NCBI GenBank assembly: GCA_023053545.1
Contig: JAKZAN010000150.1
Location: forward strand, 1 to 64,000
Length of the DNA: 64,000 bases
Reading direction: 5' to 3'
From: Lepidurus packardi
Taxonomy: Eukaryota > Arthropoda > Branchiopoda > Notostraca > Triopsidae
The position numbers were made by a program, and so were the translations under genes. Numbering within the stretch: the first letter of the stretch is position 1; each line of letters begins with the position of its first letter. Of this stretch, positions 35,686 through 47,014 are shown piece after piece. Below the pieces are notes generated by a model. The model was not told where the DNA came from. It did no database searches and worked only from the letters and a program-made list of their open reading frames with translations.

Positions 35686-37077
35686 TCAGAACTCGTAGTG
35701 ATCACGAGAAGAATTGAATTCCACAGAATTGTGGTCCATCGATTTCACTTGGCTTGAGCTCTGTGGCATTCTGAATAGCTATTATTAGTGTTGCTGTTGC
35801 TGTAGGATTGGTTGGGCTGCTTTCTCTGACCGTTCCAACACCATCATCTCAGGATTTGCCATCATCATCATCTTGTTCTTGAGTCTATCGTTTTGGAGTT
35901 GGAGTCCCGAGTACTTGTTGTTGTTCCTGTCAGCAGCTGTGTCTTTGGCTTTAAGGAAATATGTGGATGATTTGGAGCTGCCCAGGATTTTGCTGTTGCA
36001 GGTCTTGTGGACATCCGGGGTGAACAGTTTGGCACCCGTGCTGAAATCGTACTATTCTGCTTTCTTCTGCATTAGCTACTTTTTCTTGCGCATTTTCTGA
36101 AGGAAGGCTTAGTTGCGGGTGAGGAACTCCTCCACCTTGCTGGGATCGGCTGTGTTAGTATTATTGACGACAGGGTGGGACTCGACTTCTTCCCTCATGA
36201 TCTGCCTGAGTTTGGAGTGCTAGTACAGGATATTGAATACACTGTTTTCGCTACGGTTACGCGTGAGTTACTGGGTTCTTTATGAGTGTGAAGTAGTGTG
36301 ATATGATATTAACAGTGTTTTAGATACTTTTTGGCGATTTGGGGTTTGAAGGTACACTACTTGATATACTCCCTTTCTTTGAATCTCTCCTGTTCTTGAT
36401 ATTCGAGCAACCTGCGCCTGCGTCTATCCTCGTGTTCCATCCTGGTACGTTCTGCGATATCCGGGTATTGCGAGAGAAGTCTGTCAGTAGCTGGGGATAT
36501 CTTGGGGTGGAAAGTCAGGTTTTTCCTTTACTCTTGGGTTATTTATGATTTGATGCGTTCGATTTATCTCCTAAAATGTGTATATAAATACAATAAAATA
36601 TAGGGTTTGTTACATCTTCCTCTATTGGTTGATTTTGGATTCATAGTACAGTCTCTATCCTGGCATCAGATTCTTGCTGCCTCCCGAATGCTGGGTTGTG
36701 GATGTCTTTTTCTGCTGCTGTTGTCGTCTTCCACTATTGTACTCTTCTTACTCGTAGTACTATTCCTCATCATACATCCCAGAATTGTTTGACCCTTCAC
36801 TGAAGCCATCCTCATCTTCGTAGTCAGAAATAGGATCGTCATTGTGCTGGCTCGTTGAGGGTTCTGCCTCGTCATCATCGAAATTGTACTTAAGAACCAT
36901 GGGCTTATGATGGTGAGAGGGCTGTCGCTATGATGGCTGAGAATTGGATGAGTCGGAAGGAGCAGATGATTCGGACGAGGGCGGGAGATAGTAATTATTG
37001 CGATTGACAGGAGGAGGACGTTGTTGGGCGGTGGAAGGAGGGTTCTCGAATATCTAATCGAGATCTATTTTGAACAT
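35686..37077 (-). CDS. Coiled/charged protein with FHPKIS and ECTFKP motifs
   Basis: Exons 37077-36614, 36570-36328 and 36250-35686 (introns 43 and 77 nt), 423 residues. The first 150 residues are acidic and Ser/Tyr-rich. Then come two copies of a motif known in cilia- and cytoskeleton-associated proteins of ciliates and trypanosomatids: NLTFHPKIS near 180 and ECTFKPQI near 230 (the E is a TAG). Next are a charged helix (ERTRMEHEDRRRRRLLEY), FLTRNEAFLQKMRKKK and GAKLFTPDV. Probably structural; function unknown. The acceptor of intron 2 was chosen because it is the one that keeps the frame open. Confidence 0.8.
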
Positions 37078-37705
37078 AGGCGAGGCAATCACACAGAAAT
37101 GAAATGGAGGAGGGGAAAAGAGAGATAGTGTTTATTTTTTATTATCTTGGTTATTTTAGTTATGGGTAATTTATTGTTATTGCTGGGACCCCACTCAGTT
37201 TATTGCTAAATATATTTATATTTATTGTGTTGTTTATCAGGGGGGTTAGAAATTCAAAGAAACTGTGGGTTTTTATTTTGATAGAAATCAAATCAATGGA
37301 AAGAGGAAAAACGGAAAAGGGAAAAAAAAGAGGTTGAGTTTATATTTGTATGAGACACATATCTGACATTTACTGCACAAGGGTGTTTGCTACCCGAATG
37401 ATAATCCTCATACCAAGAGCAAGGGTTGTAATGGAGTTACTGGATATTCTTGTGGTGTATAATGGTTTTATCTCCCCATCCCAAGATCTAGATTAATTAA
37501 AAAACAATTTATTGTCTGATTCGACTTTTTTTGATTTGTGAACAAATAGCGGGAAGTCGACATAAAAAAATGTATATCTTATTTTTTACAGATAGATAGA
37601 TTTTATTTTAGACAGTTCCCTCCCTCTCCTCCGCCGAACATCTGTGACTGAACAGGATATAGATAACTATACTCTGATTACTCTGACATTGAAGAACTCA
37701 TACGC
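37078..37705. promoter_or_regulatory. Divergent intergenic region; possible missing 5' exon
   Basis: AT-rich region between a minus-strand start (37077) and a plus-strand gene whose 5' end is uncertain. A G6 run at 37240-37245 (C6 in sense for the minus gene) lies 163 bp from that gene's start. From 37652 to 37705 the plus strand is open in the frame of the next gene and encodes an acidic segment (SDYSDIEEL), which suggests an upstream exon that I could not place. Confidence 0.5.
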
Positions 37706-38719
37706 ATGTAAGAAGTTAGGCGATAATTCCCAAGTCATCTCCTCCAGTATCGTCGGAAAAGTCTGTTCTCGGGCAGCACCTCCCGAGAAGCCCCTCCTGT
37801 CTGGTCACGACGAAACACCAAGACAGATCTGCATGATCTCGACTACCAACCAAGTTACAACCAGATCAGGGGCAAGGAAGACTTGATCGTAGTGCCCAAG
37901 TTTCGGCGAAGCCAAACAGCAACAGCCTCCCAGTAGCGCAAAGACAGACTAAGCAGACTGCAGAATCAGATGATGACCTAGAACAGGAACAAATAACTCC
38001 TGAAGAAACAGTAGGACCGGAACAGCCAGATGATGACAGGGAGTGTTCAGAAGAATAACAAATAACGAGGGATAAATCTCGAGAAATATTTAAAAAAGAA
38101 CCCAGTTTTTATTATGCGGATAGAGGGGACCAACCCTACGAGTCAGTACCATAATAATGATAATAGATTGCAAACAAGCCTATCGAATGGGAAGTACAAC
38201 AATAGAGGAGAGGTGATTGGTTATTAGGCAGCAAGTGCAAATAGAAAGAGCAACCATCATCTGGATTTCCAGAAACAGTCAGGCCGAAAGGACCAGTATC
38301 ACGATAGTGATGATACTGCCTAAGTTGATCGTAAATACTATGCTACAGTTTCTTCTGGAAGATCGGAATACTTGTAAAAATGGAGGAAACCAATCCACAG
38401 ATTTGATAGCTACACAGATCGGGATGTCTTCCGGCCCAAACCCGAACTCGATAAGACTTACTAATGGCAGCAGGCCTATGATTCCGCGAGGGTCAATAGG
38501 TGCAAGAGCCACCTGAGTTTCAGACTGCGAGTGAAGACACCTTTGAAGAACTAGAAACGGGAAGCAGCAGCCGTGAGCAGATTGGAGTACAATATCGAGA
38601 AGGCCGGACTGGCGATAATGGGGGGACCTGGATACTACACGGACATGAAGAAACAGCAAGGCCGGACTTTGTAGTTCACTCGGCAAGTAATCAATCCCCA
38701 AAGAGGTTGTTACCGATGA
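37706..38719 (+). CDS. Hypothetical basic protein, 5' end uncertain
   Basis: Continuous frame of at least 337 residues ending in TGA 38717-38719. I start at the first in-frame ATG, but open, protein-like sequence precedes it back to 37652, so the true N-terminus is probably in an upstream exon. The protein is rich in Arg, Lys, Gln, Asn and Tyr, contains short repeats of aromatic-basic composition (YHNNDNRL, DSYTDRDVFRPKPELDKTY) and looks disordered. No domain recognised; the overall character resembles axonemal microtubule-associated proteins, but that is weak. Confidence 0.65.
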
Positions 38720-39245
38720 AGGATTACCAACTTATTTTAATTTATCTTCGCTTTGGTTATATCGTACTATATTCATTTTCTTAAGCAACAGAAGTATATT
38801 GCGAATTCCTGAACAAAAAAACTATATAAAAGTAATCACCATCATTTATTTATATGTATGGTCTTGACAAGATACTTATTTCGTTTATTATTTTTTTACT
38901 TTTACACGTCGTATATTAATGTATATGCTGTTCCTTTAGCTATTGTGTGTATGGGAGTTATGTTTTTTTATGTTCATTGGTTGATATTTTCCATCAATAG
39001 AATACTCAAACACACATCCATCTTTTCTTCTTCCCCCCTGTGTTCCTCTACAGTTCTTTATCATCGCTGTTATTCATATTATTCATCTATTCTCGAAATC
39101 AATATCCGTATTTATAGTAAAAATAACTCTTCATCTTCTATCTTTCATTCTTTTTAACTCTTCTCCTTCTCCTTCTCTATATCTTTCCTCTGTATTTTTA
39201 GACTAAGAATATTCGCAGATATTCTCTCATAGCATAAACTCATAA
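38720..39245. promoter_or_regulatory. AT-rich intergenic region
   Basis: 526 bp of AT-rich, pyrimidine-rich DNA before the kinesin-like gene. A 99-codon open frame at 38858-39157 is low in GC and rich in Phe/Ile/Ser/Tyr; I treat it as chance. CTT/TTC tracts occur at about 39155-39190. Confidence 0.5.
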
Positions 39246-41375
39246 ATGTTCACAACAGAGTAACAGGAACCCCAGTCACTCTCCCGTCCGACTCTGTCTC
39301 CTTTCCTCCAAAACTGTCTCCAACAGATTCCTCAGGCCATTCTCCGCAGAACAGGGTTATCTAGTCTAGTAGTCAGCCCCACCAAGACCATCAAAAACAG
39401 AAACGAACCCAGGACCTACCTCTACATCAGTGATGCCCCCGAACAGTCCAAATCCCAACACATCGAAATCTCTGACAATACTGTGTCTTTCAAATATTCT
39501 GAGTCTGAAAACGATGTGAGGTATTACGAGTTCGATGCAGTATGGCACGAGGACCGGACCCTGAAAACCTAGACTCTCGTGAAATAAGTCCTGAGTCTGG
39601 TCGAAGAAGCAGTATCAGGAAGGAACATCAACTTCATGGTCTACGGTCCCGAACAAATGGACAAATAAGCAATGTACTCTTCCATTATTAAATTTTCATT
39701 ATTTCCTTCATTTCCATTTTCCCTTATCAATATTTTACAATAAAGTTTATTTGGTTAAATTTACAAACTAGGAGTGGTACATCTATACGTCAAAGAAATC
39801 CTACATGAGATGATGCTGTACCAGGTGATCGAAAAAGTGTACGTCAGTATCTTCTGCTATGTGGATTCCTCGTTCTATGATGTGTTTACCCAGAAGGAGA
39901 TGCTTTCTAGTCCTAATATGGAGCTCAGGGAACACTACAAAAACAGCAAAAGACACCCCTTCTTCTTTAATAGGGTTTTGGTGCCTGTGGAGAACTTCAA
40001 AGACTGGATCAGAATATACCGGGCATTCCAACACAACCTCGAAGGGCTTCTCAAGGAAATCCGGAAAAAGTCTATCCCCCAGGACTATATACTGTTCGTC
40101 GAGATAAGCACCCAACACAAGAACACCAATAAGCAATCCACGATATTCACGAAATTCGGCTACGATTTCAATACTAGAAGCAGTAAACAATCACCCTTCG
40201 TCATATCCTTATTATCATTATTCTTTTGTATTTCAGCTTCGAAGAAAACATAGACCTGGGGAATCAAACTTAGCAATATCCTGAGAGACCCTGACTATTA
40301 TATCGATAGACCTGAGAGTAATGACCCTTTCATCGGGTACTTTATCAGCATGCTCAGAAACTCTGATGCACTCGAAATGCTCGTCTTGGCACTTAATACA
40401 CACACTTGCTCTCCCAGTGACTATACCCATTGTTTCCAGTTTTCTAGCCAGTTCTCAAAGCTGCTTGTACCCTCCCAGCAATAATAGTAATCCACTCCGG
40501 AACCGCAATAACTGGTGAGGACACTGAAAAAGTCCGCATCAGCATCCAAAGTTCGCTCACAGATTCTGAACAGACTAAGCATCAATATCAGAAACAGTCT
40601 GTAGTAGTCTCCTATAGTATTAAAAAAGTAGCCTCAGAGACTCAAAGAACAGGCACGGCTATCTCTGCTGAAGACGAATCTGCCTATAAAGGTTCTGAGT
40701 GAGCTTGATGCTTTATATCGATTGGCCCGATAGTTCCGATAAGCTGCACAGGAGAGGACCAAGAAACTAATGTCTCTTTACGATAAACTCGTGCAAAACT
40801 AGAGAGAAGTGCTGCTCTACGATGGACGGGTCTTACGTGAAACTGATATCTAAGAAGCACTGATATCTTAGTCACGTAAATTAGATATAGTGGAGAAAAA
40901 CTATCTGACCTGCTTAAAAAAATACTTCAAATAGAATAACTGGCTCCTCAACAAAATAGTAGACCCTCTATGCTTAGAGGAACTCACAGATTCCTAGGTC
41001 AGTGGATTGCTGCATAAGTATGCCTCCAAATATTCCCAGCACACCAGCGATCAGTAGTCTATAGTTTCGGTCCTGTAAAAAGACAGTAGTCATCATCCAC
41101 AATTTATTCAAGTCCCTCCTTTGGCACAACTTAAACAGCAACAACAGAGATCACTCAAAAATCTGCATAAATATTCTGTTTCCATCATGGATAAAGGTAT
41201 GGGAAAGTCATAAGCAGATAATAGTAATGGTAGTGTGGTCAAAGAGAAGTACAAGGTCTCTGGGCGTTGGGATAAGAATAATAAAGTTTGGAGGAGGCTG
41301 AGAATGAGTTATAACTTAGATGATCTGGTGGAGCGAGGGCTGAAGAACGATAAATTGCCATATTTCAGCAGCTGA
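39246..41375 (+). CDS. Divergent kinesin-like protein lacking the P-loop
   Basis: ATG 39246, TGA 41373-41375. The motor domain is recognisable at its ends: YEFDAVWHEDRTLKTETLV (kinesin beta-strand 3), NINFMVYG where motors read VYGQTGSGKT, VHLYVKEILHEM, and the distal block TWGIKLSNILRDPDYY then LNTHTCSPSDYTHCFQFSSQF, equal to the kinesin ISP..NYxETLSTLRFA region. No GxxxxGKT sequence exists. One clear intron is 40183-40236. Around 39646-39771 a second AT-rich stretch must be intronic; the only canonical phase-matched choice joins MVYG to VVHLY, while the more natural donor at 39680 needs a one-base shift. A basic coiled C-terminal third follows. About 667 residues. Confidence 0.75.
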
Positions 41376-41640
41376 CAGAGGGATCCAACCAAGTATACTG
41401 GCAAAGATAGACCAAATGACATACTTTTTGATCTCTATCTTATCTCTTGAAGAGTATAAAATTTACTCTACCACCTATTTGGATTAGTATGGAATGGCTT
41501 CAAACAAAACAATATCAGGTTTTTTGTTTATTTTTTTTTCCTTTCCATAAAAATGAATCACTACCAAATACTACTACTACTCATTCTGTACCCATATAAG
41601 CTACTAACCACATTTAAAGGACATGTACCGTGATACATAA

Positions 41641-42639
41641 TCACTTACGACGGTAGATAACGATTTCATGCTGCTTGAAATATCTGCGGTCTTCTTCGTC
41701 GATCAGGATCAGGTTGACGCTATGCTTCACTTGGAGCCTGTTGTTGATGTTTTTGTAGGTCGGAGTCAGGTCGACTCCTGTCAGGTACAGTCTGATCGGC
41801 ACTACCTCCCCTTTGGCAGGACATCCGTCCATGACCTCATACTTCACCAAGGTCTCGTTCTCGGTTTTTGTTAGTTGTCCAGACCCGAATATTTCCTTGC
41901 GGACGATACTGATCTCCATACTCTTTATTTTTATCTTCACGAGTTGGAAAGACACCTTTCCGATGATGCAGTCCTTCATGTGGAAGTTGGATTTGCTATA
42001 TTCGAACTCGATGTGCAGACATTCCTCGATACCAACTTCGAGCTTGATCGGGGTTTGGAGCTCGTGCTCGATTTCGGGGGTAGGGATCAGGACTGCGAAA
42101 TCCAGTTCCTTGGCGATTTTGGTATTGTAGTTTCTGTTGAGGGACACTCTCAAGAAGTACCGTACTCTTCCTGCGATGCCATTGAATGTCTCGTACTGCT
42201 TCTCAAACTTGGAAAACTTGAAGGGGAAGGATCTGTTTTCTGAGAAGATACCAGCAGGTTCCAGCTACTTGGACATCGCCATAAAGTCAGTCGACAAAGT
42301 CTTGTCACTATAAACTTCTACAAGGATGAGACTAGTAGGTGTTGATTACAGAGGTGTCCGATCAGCTCGATACGCAGGCCCAAGTGCTCAAACTTCTTGG
42401 TGTCCTTCAGCTGCACAGAAACGATGCCACTGATGTCGTCATTGGCGGCGTAGACGGGCAGCTTGACGATTGTACCACTTCTGTCCTTGACCTTGAAGAA
42501 TTTTTTGCGTTCAGGGTTGGGATCAAGGAGAATATCTAAGTTGAGACTACCGCCGAAGCCGAACAAGGAGGTGACTTTATCCTAAAGAGCATAATGATAA
42601 GAGAGTTGCATATGATGAGTTTTGGGAGTATGTTACCAT
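41641..42639 (-). CDS. VPS26: Retromer subunit VPS26
   Basis: Exons 42639-42637 (the ATG alone), 42581-42350 and 42317-41641, introns 55 and 32 nt, 303 residues. The arrestin-like fold sequence is clear: FGFGGSLNLDILLDP, LEVGIEECLHIEFEYSKSNFHMKDCIIGK, MEISIVRKE, YEVMDGCPAKGEVVPIRLYL and the C-terminal LILIDEEDRRYFKQHEIV. VPS26 binds VPS35 and VPS29 and recycles cargo from endosomes to the Golgi or plasma membrane. A TAA after IGHL and a TAG in MSK-LEPAG sit where other species have Glu/Asp. Length equals the family norm (about 300-330). Confidence 0.95.
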
Positions 42640-43021
42640 TTTTGTGAAGAGATGAGGGGGGTCAATGATATCTTTATATATTTTTGTGTGTATTATTATT
42701 GAATAAAATATCTCTTAATCAATAATGATAATAAAAATCAAGAAATGAGTAGTAGTGCATAATATTTTATAAGGCTATGAACTTCATGGGTCTATTTTAT
42801 CTAGTTCTTTTGATGCCATAAAAATATATCTCAAACACTGTCTGCTTTCACTAAATTTCATTTATTTTTGACGATATAATATAAAAAAGACATCATCATC
42901 ATGTAGCTAACAAGATCATTAATCATATAATCATCAGCATAATATATTTTTTTGACCTAAAAACTATATAACCAATTCGGCTAACAAAAACAATATAAAG
43001 AACACATCAGGGACAGAAAAC
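42640..43021. promoter_or_regulatory. Divergent promoter region with G6 run
   Basis: AT-rich 382 bp between VPS26 (minus) and a coiled-coil gene (plus). The G6 run 42656-42661 is a C6 tract in sense 17 bp from the VPS26 ATG. Nothing else identified. Confidence 0.5.
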
Positions 43022-43612
43022 ATGAACATCAGACTCAAGTACCAAGCCCCTCTCTAGCGCATCTCAGAGGTCTCCTCCCCCGGCATCAGAGTATCCCAGG
43101 CCGAAGCAGACATCGACTCTCCAGGCCGCATCTACTCCAGCAACAATGTCTCCACAGTCGATCCACTATCTATGAGCGAGAGCTACACCTCCTACTACAA
43201 ACTCAAACAAGAGAAAGAGGAACAGATGAAGAAAAAGCATCTCGAAGACATCAAGCAAAAGGAAGAAGAAATCGATAAGTACAAAGACGAAGTCGTGGAA
43301 CTCAAAATGCTGATTAACAACCTGGAGAGTAAGCTGGACGAGTACAGGTATCCCCCGAAGGTGGGCATAGAAGTGCTCAATACTGTGGTCCAAGAATGCA
43401 ATGTGGTGAGATGGCTAACGAACCCCTGTATGAAGTTTAACCGCAGATTCATTCTGAAGAGCATAATGAGGTATACAGGAAGATCTAAGCAAGGTGGAAA
43501 TTCAGGGAAAAGGACAAGATAACGAGCCTTGGAATTCGTATTCGGCAGGGTATTGTACTGGCTGCTGGCATTATTCTAGGTGGCAAGCAACACAGTGTCA
43601 GCCGATAAGTGA
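43022..43612 (+). CDS. Hypothetical coiled-coil protein, 196 aa
   Basis: Intronless, ATG 43022, TGA 43610-43612. An N-terminal 50-residue polar region is followed by a coiled coil from about 55 to 110 (EKEEQMKKKHLEDIKQKEEE) and a basic C-terminal region with a hydrophobic stretch near 175-190 (LEFVFGRVLYWLLALF). The last part could be a C-terminal membrane anchor. No family recognised. It converges with ORC1, 241 bp between stops. Confidence 0.75.
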
Positions 43613-43853
43613 AAAGAAAGAAGAAGAATAAAAAAAATAATATCAATAATACTATGCACAGATATAAGAAAATAATAGATATATTTATATACCGTCTATA
43701 TATATATATATCCCCTCATCCTTTATTAAAGATAACTTTGTGATTTGATTTCTTGCAAATAATGATTTCTACGACTTCTATTTTATTTTGCAATTTTTTT
43801 ATTGTCCTAGTGAAAAAATATAAGGTATTGTGACAAGTTGTTCGATGACAGTA

Positions 43854-45316
43854 TCAGGCACCGTTTCGACTGTCGACGAGTGTCAGACATTTCGAATCAG
43901 TCACTGAACTCAGGACCATAGGTATTTAGATTTCTAGCTTTATCTTCTACTCGTTCTTCGACGTAGATATCCCAATCAATCCTATCTCACTTAATTGCTA
44001 CAGTTGGTTTCTGAAAGCCCGATAAGGTATCTATGGTTCAGCAGCACATATCCTTTGGTAGAGACTCTTAGCCGGACATTTCTAAGAACTATCGATTTGA
44101 AGATGCAGTGCGAGACAGCAGAGAATGAGTTGGCAGATTTTACCCAGACCGCCGATGACTTTGCTGATATTGAAGTCATTTGTCTCGCTGAAAGCCTCCC
44201 GGACATGGTCGATAGTCACTGAATCTTCGCCAGCAGCACTCATGATATTCAGGGATCGTTTCAACATCGTAAGGAGTTTGCGGATATCCGTGGAGCAGGA
44301 ACACAGTTTTTTGGCTGAGAAATCGATAGATTCTGGTCTGAAAAGCTTCAACCCCTTTTAACCGGTGTTTGATGATGTTCTAGATTTCTTTGGAAGAGTA
44401 GGGTTTATAGACTACTCTTTTGTCTCCGATGCGCGAGAGTACCTTGGGTTTCATTTTCTAACACAAATCCATGGTATTCGCAATAGCGAGTACCACCAAC
44501 TTGGTCGAGGCTTTGTGGGTCCACTCGAATAGATTATACAACACCATTTGGTCTTTGTTCATGAGGAAATCCAGTTCATCAATGACGAGCACCCTACCAA
44601 AAAACATTAATAAACTTGTACTTACTTGACTTTAGAGTTAGCATGGTTATTGTTGCTGATGAGCAGTTTGTCTAAGTTGGAGTGGGAATCAATGAAATAA
44701 TGGTAAACTTACTTAGTCTTTGGAGAGCAACGGTCTGGTTCTTCTCGTACTAGCCGTATAGCTTGAGGAGCATCGTGCTATACAGCATTTCTGGGCTCTT
44801 TAGAGACAATGCGTTGATGTAGGCTGTCTCCACCCCACGACGGTATTTGCGGGAGTTGCATATCGATTTCACCATCGCCAGAACTGACATTGTCTTGCCG
44901 ATGCCCGGAACCCCTGATATGTCTATTTAATGGCGTTGAGTGTTAGCCAAAAATATGTAGCCAAAAATAGTATTTTTACATAGTGTCGAACTACTCCCTT
45001 CAGACTAGATGGCCTCAACCAGGAACTCCGAGACGATCCGGTTCTCCTGTTCCCGGCAGAGGATATTATCAGGCACATAGGACTAGTCAAGAGATTGCAT
45101 GGTTTCTGCAATGAGCTAGGCTTGCTGGTTGACCCTAAAGTTGGATTCCGACATGGTGGAGAGAGCATCGAAGTCGTGTTTTTTGTCGAAGGATCTGTTG
45201 TTGCGGGCAGACACATTTTTGGAGATAGACCTGGAGAGAGGAGGAGGTCTCTTTTTGGTCGGTTTCTAAGTGTCTAGGAACCTGCTGAGATTGGTCTTTC
45301 TCGGTCTGAGCTGCAT
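43854..45316 (-). CDS. ORC1: ORC1/CDC6-family AAA+ ATPase; +1 shift
   Basis: Exons 45316-44980, 44922-44713, 44671-44626 and 44593-43854 (introns 57, 41, 32 nt), about 443 residues. Walker A GVPGIGKT near 117, Walker B VLVIDELD near 200 and sensor-1 LAIANTMDL near 235 identify the initiator clade. The lid and winged-helix follow (SLNIMSAAGEDSVTIDHVREAF). At the CCCC run 44352-44355 (GGGG in sense) the frame must skip one base: IIKHRLKG then LKLFRPESIDFSAKKL aligns without a gap to human ORC1. No BAH domain is present, so CDC6 cannot be excluded. It would load MCM helicase at origins. Confidence 0.87.
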
Positions 45317-45706
45317 AATATAAAAAAAGACTTAAATATACTTTTTAATTGATATATATTGAGAATAAATAAGAATAAGTAGAACAAAACAATAAAAATA
45401 AATATTTAATTTAAATTAAAGGGTATGTTATTTTTTATAGTCTAGACTGTGTAGATTTGAATTTTGAAAAATATATATCTATATATACTTCGCCAAAATC
45501 TCTAGTTTGGACTGAACACTCTCCTACACACTTTTTACATCGATATGTTCATTTTTATTCGTTTTTTTTACTCAATTTTATTGTCATTATTCTATAATTA
45601 TTGAGGCGACAAAAAATACATGCATATCTATTTATATGTATATCCCTTCCTATAGAACATCCATCTATCACTAACAACCAATAGACAAACATCATCCCAA
45701 TCATAC
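45317..45706. other. AT-rich intergenic region
   Basis: 390 bp of AT-rich DNA between two minus-strand genes with TA-rich stretches near 45468-45486. Should contain the ORC1 promoter and the 3' UTR of the next gene. No feature recognised. Confidence 0.5.
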
Positions 45707-46598
45707 TCATGCTTTGATCTCTAGTAGTGCATAGTTCCCGATGAACAGCGTCGGAAGCAGCATGAAACTCAGGTATTGCACGGTTTCCAGGAATGTCCAG
45801 TTCACCCAGAACTTCACCAGCATGTACAGCACCACTAGTAGGCATCCCAGGAACAATAGGTTCAGCAATGCGCCCTGACCTGAAGAGGGGAATCTGCTCA
45901 GGTTGGCCTTCAGGTGTTGCAGCGAGTAGAAGAAGAAGCCCAAAGACACGGCGACGAGGGCTGTAGCGAACATAGTGAATATAAGAGGAGGGTCGATTCT
46001 GTCAGCTGCGAGCTTAAAAATGATCTCATTTTTGGGTTCGTAGTGGATTTCCGAAGTCGTGGGGGAGGTAGATTTGGTGAAAGAGATCTCGGTGCGAGCC
46101 AGGTGCTTTCGGATGTTGTTATCGAGTTGGTCGTCGGCGACCATGATTTAAAGGGAGTAGGATCCGGAAAATGCTTGGATGGTTCTCTAAATGGTTAGGG
46201 TGATTGAAGGGGAGGGAGGGTATTATGAATGTGGGTTGGGGTACGGGGTCTCCGATGTCCACAACTGCGGTGAAATGTCCTTCATTGCTGTCATGGGCAC
46301 AAAGTACAGGCTCCGTGATGTAGGTAAAGTTGCTGTGGGAGAGTCTGACTGCGACGAACTCAGGCACGAAGTTGGCAGATGAGAATTCGAAGACAGTCTG
46401 CACATTGATCTTAGACGATTGGGTCAGCTTGAAGTCATGCTTGGATTTAGCGGACGAGAGCAGGTCAACTTTGAGTTTGAGGTCTGGTTCGTCAGGAGTT
46501 TTAACAACGAGGTGTGCGACTGCGGATTGGAGTTTGACGGTGGCGACAGAAACGACGAGGAGGCAAGCCAAGAACCAACCTAGTGTTGATCGATGCAT
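45707..46598 (-). CDS. Oligosaccharyltransferase subunit, SWP1/ribophorin II family
   Basis: Exons 46598-46245 and 46186-45707 with a 58-nt intron, 277 residues; yeast Swp1 has 286. A signal peptide (GWFLACLLVVSVATVKL) leads to a lumenal beta-rich domain with one NFT site, the short SGSYSLEIMVAD motif near 125 typical of ribophorin II, and three C-terminal membrane spans (IFTMFATALVAVSLGFFF, LLNLLFLGCLLVVLYMLV, YLSFMLLPTLFIGNYALL). The subunit is a non-catalytic part of the ER complex that N-glycosylates nascent proteins. The C-terminal topology is a strong match; the lumenal part is divergent. Confidence 0.85.
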
Positions 46599-47014
46599 TA
46601 TTTTTTATATGGGATGGGATATCGGCGTGATTAATGATTATTGCTAAAATATATATATCTATGTCTGGATTCGATAGATAGATATATATCTGTGAGAGAT
46701 ATATATAGGATTTGCTAGTTGTAGGAAAGATATTGGGTCTAGGGTATTGATCGTGCCTTGGGTTAGCAGCGGGACTGACTGGCTGACCCTTCAGACACAT
46801 ACACATATATATCTATATATACACCAAACTAAACAATACTTTTCATATAATGCCAGCAAAACCCCTACCCTCCCACATAAAAAATAAACAAAAAATAGTA
46901 TTTTGCATACATGCAAACCTATATATATATAATTTTTAAAAAATAAGTGAATAGGTAATAACCAAAACGAATAAAAAAAAGCATAATAATCATCGTCACT
47001 CCGTCTACCACTCT
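46599..47014. promoter_or_regulatory. Divergent intergenic region
   Basis: AT-rich 416 bp between the OST-subunit start (minus) and a small membrane protein (plus), with TATATA/GATAGATA repeats near 46650-46705. Should carry two promoters. No gene found. Confidence 0.5.

Noticed and set aside
38858-39157. 99-codon open frame on the plus strand
   Set aside because: Very AT-rich, low-complexity Phe/Ile/Tyr/Ser composition and no domain; sits in a typical intergenic spacer.
44329-44370. 25-nt GT-AG interval as an intron in ORC1
   Set aside because: It restores the frame but removes about nine residues that align without a gap to human ORC1, and it is shorter than any other intron here.
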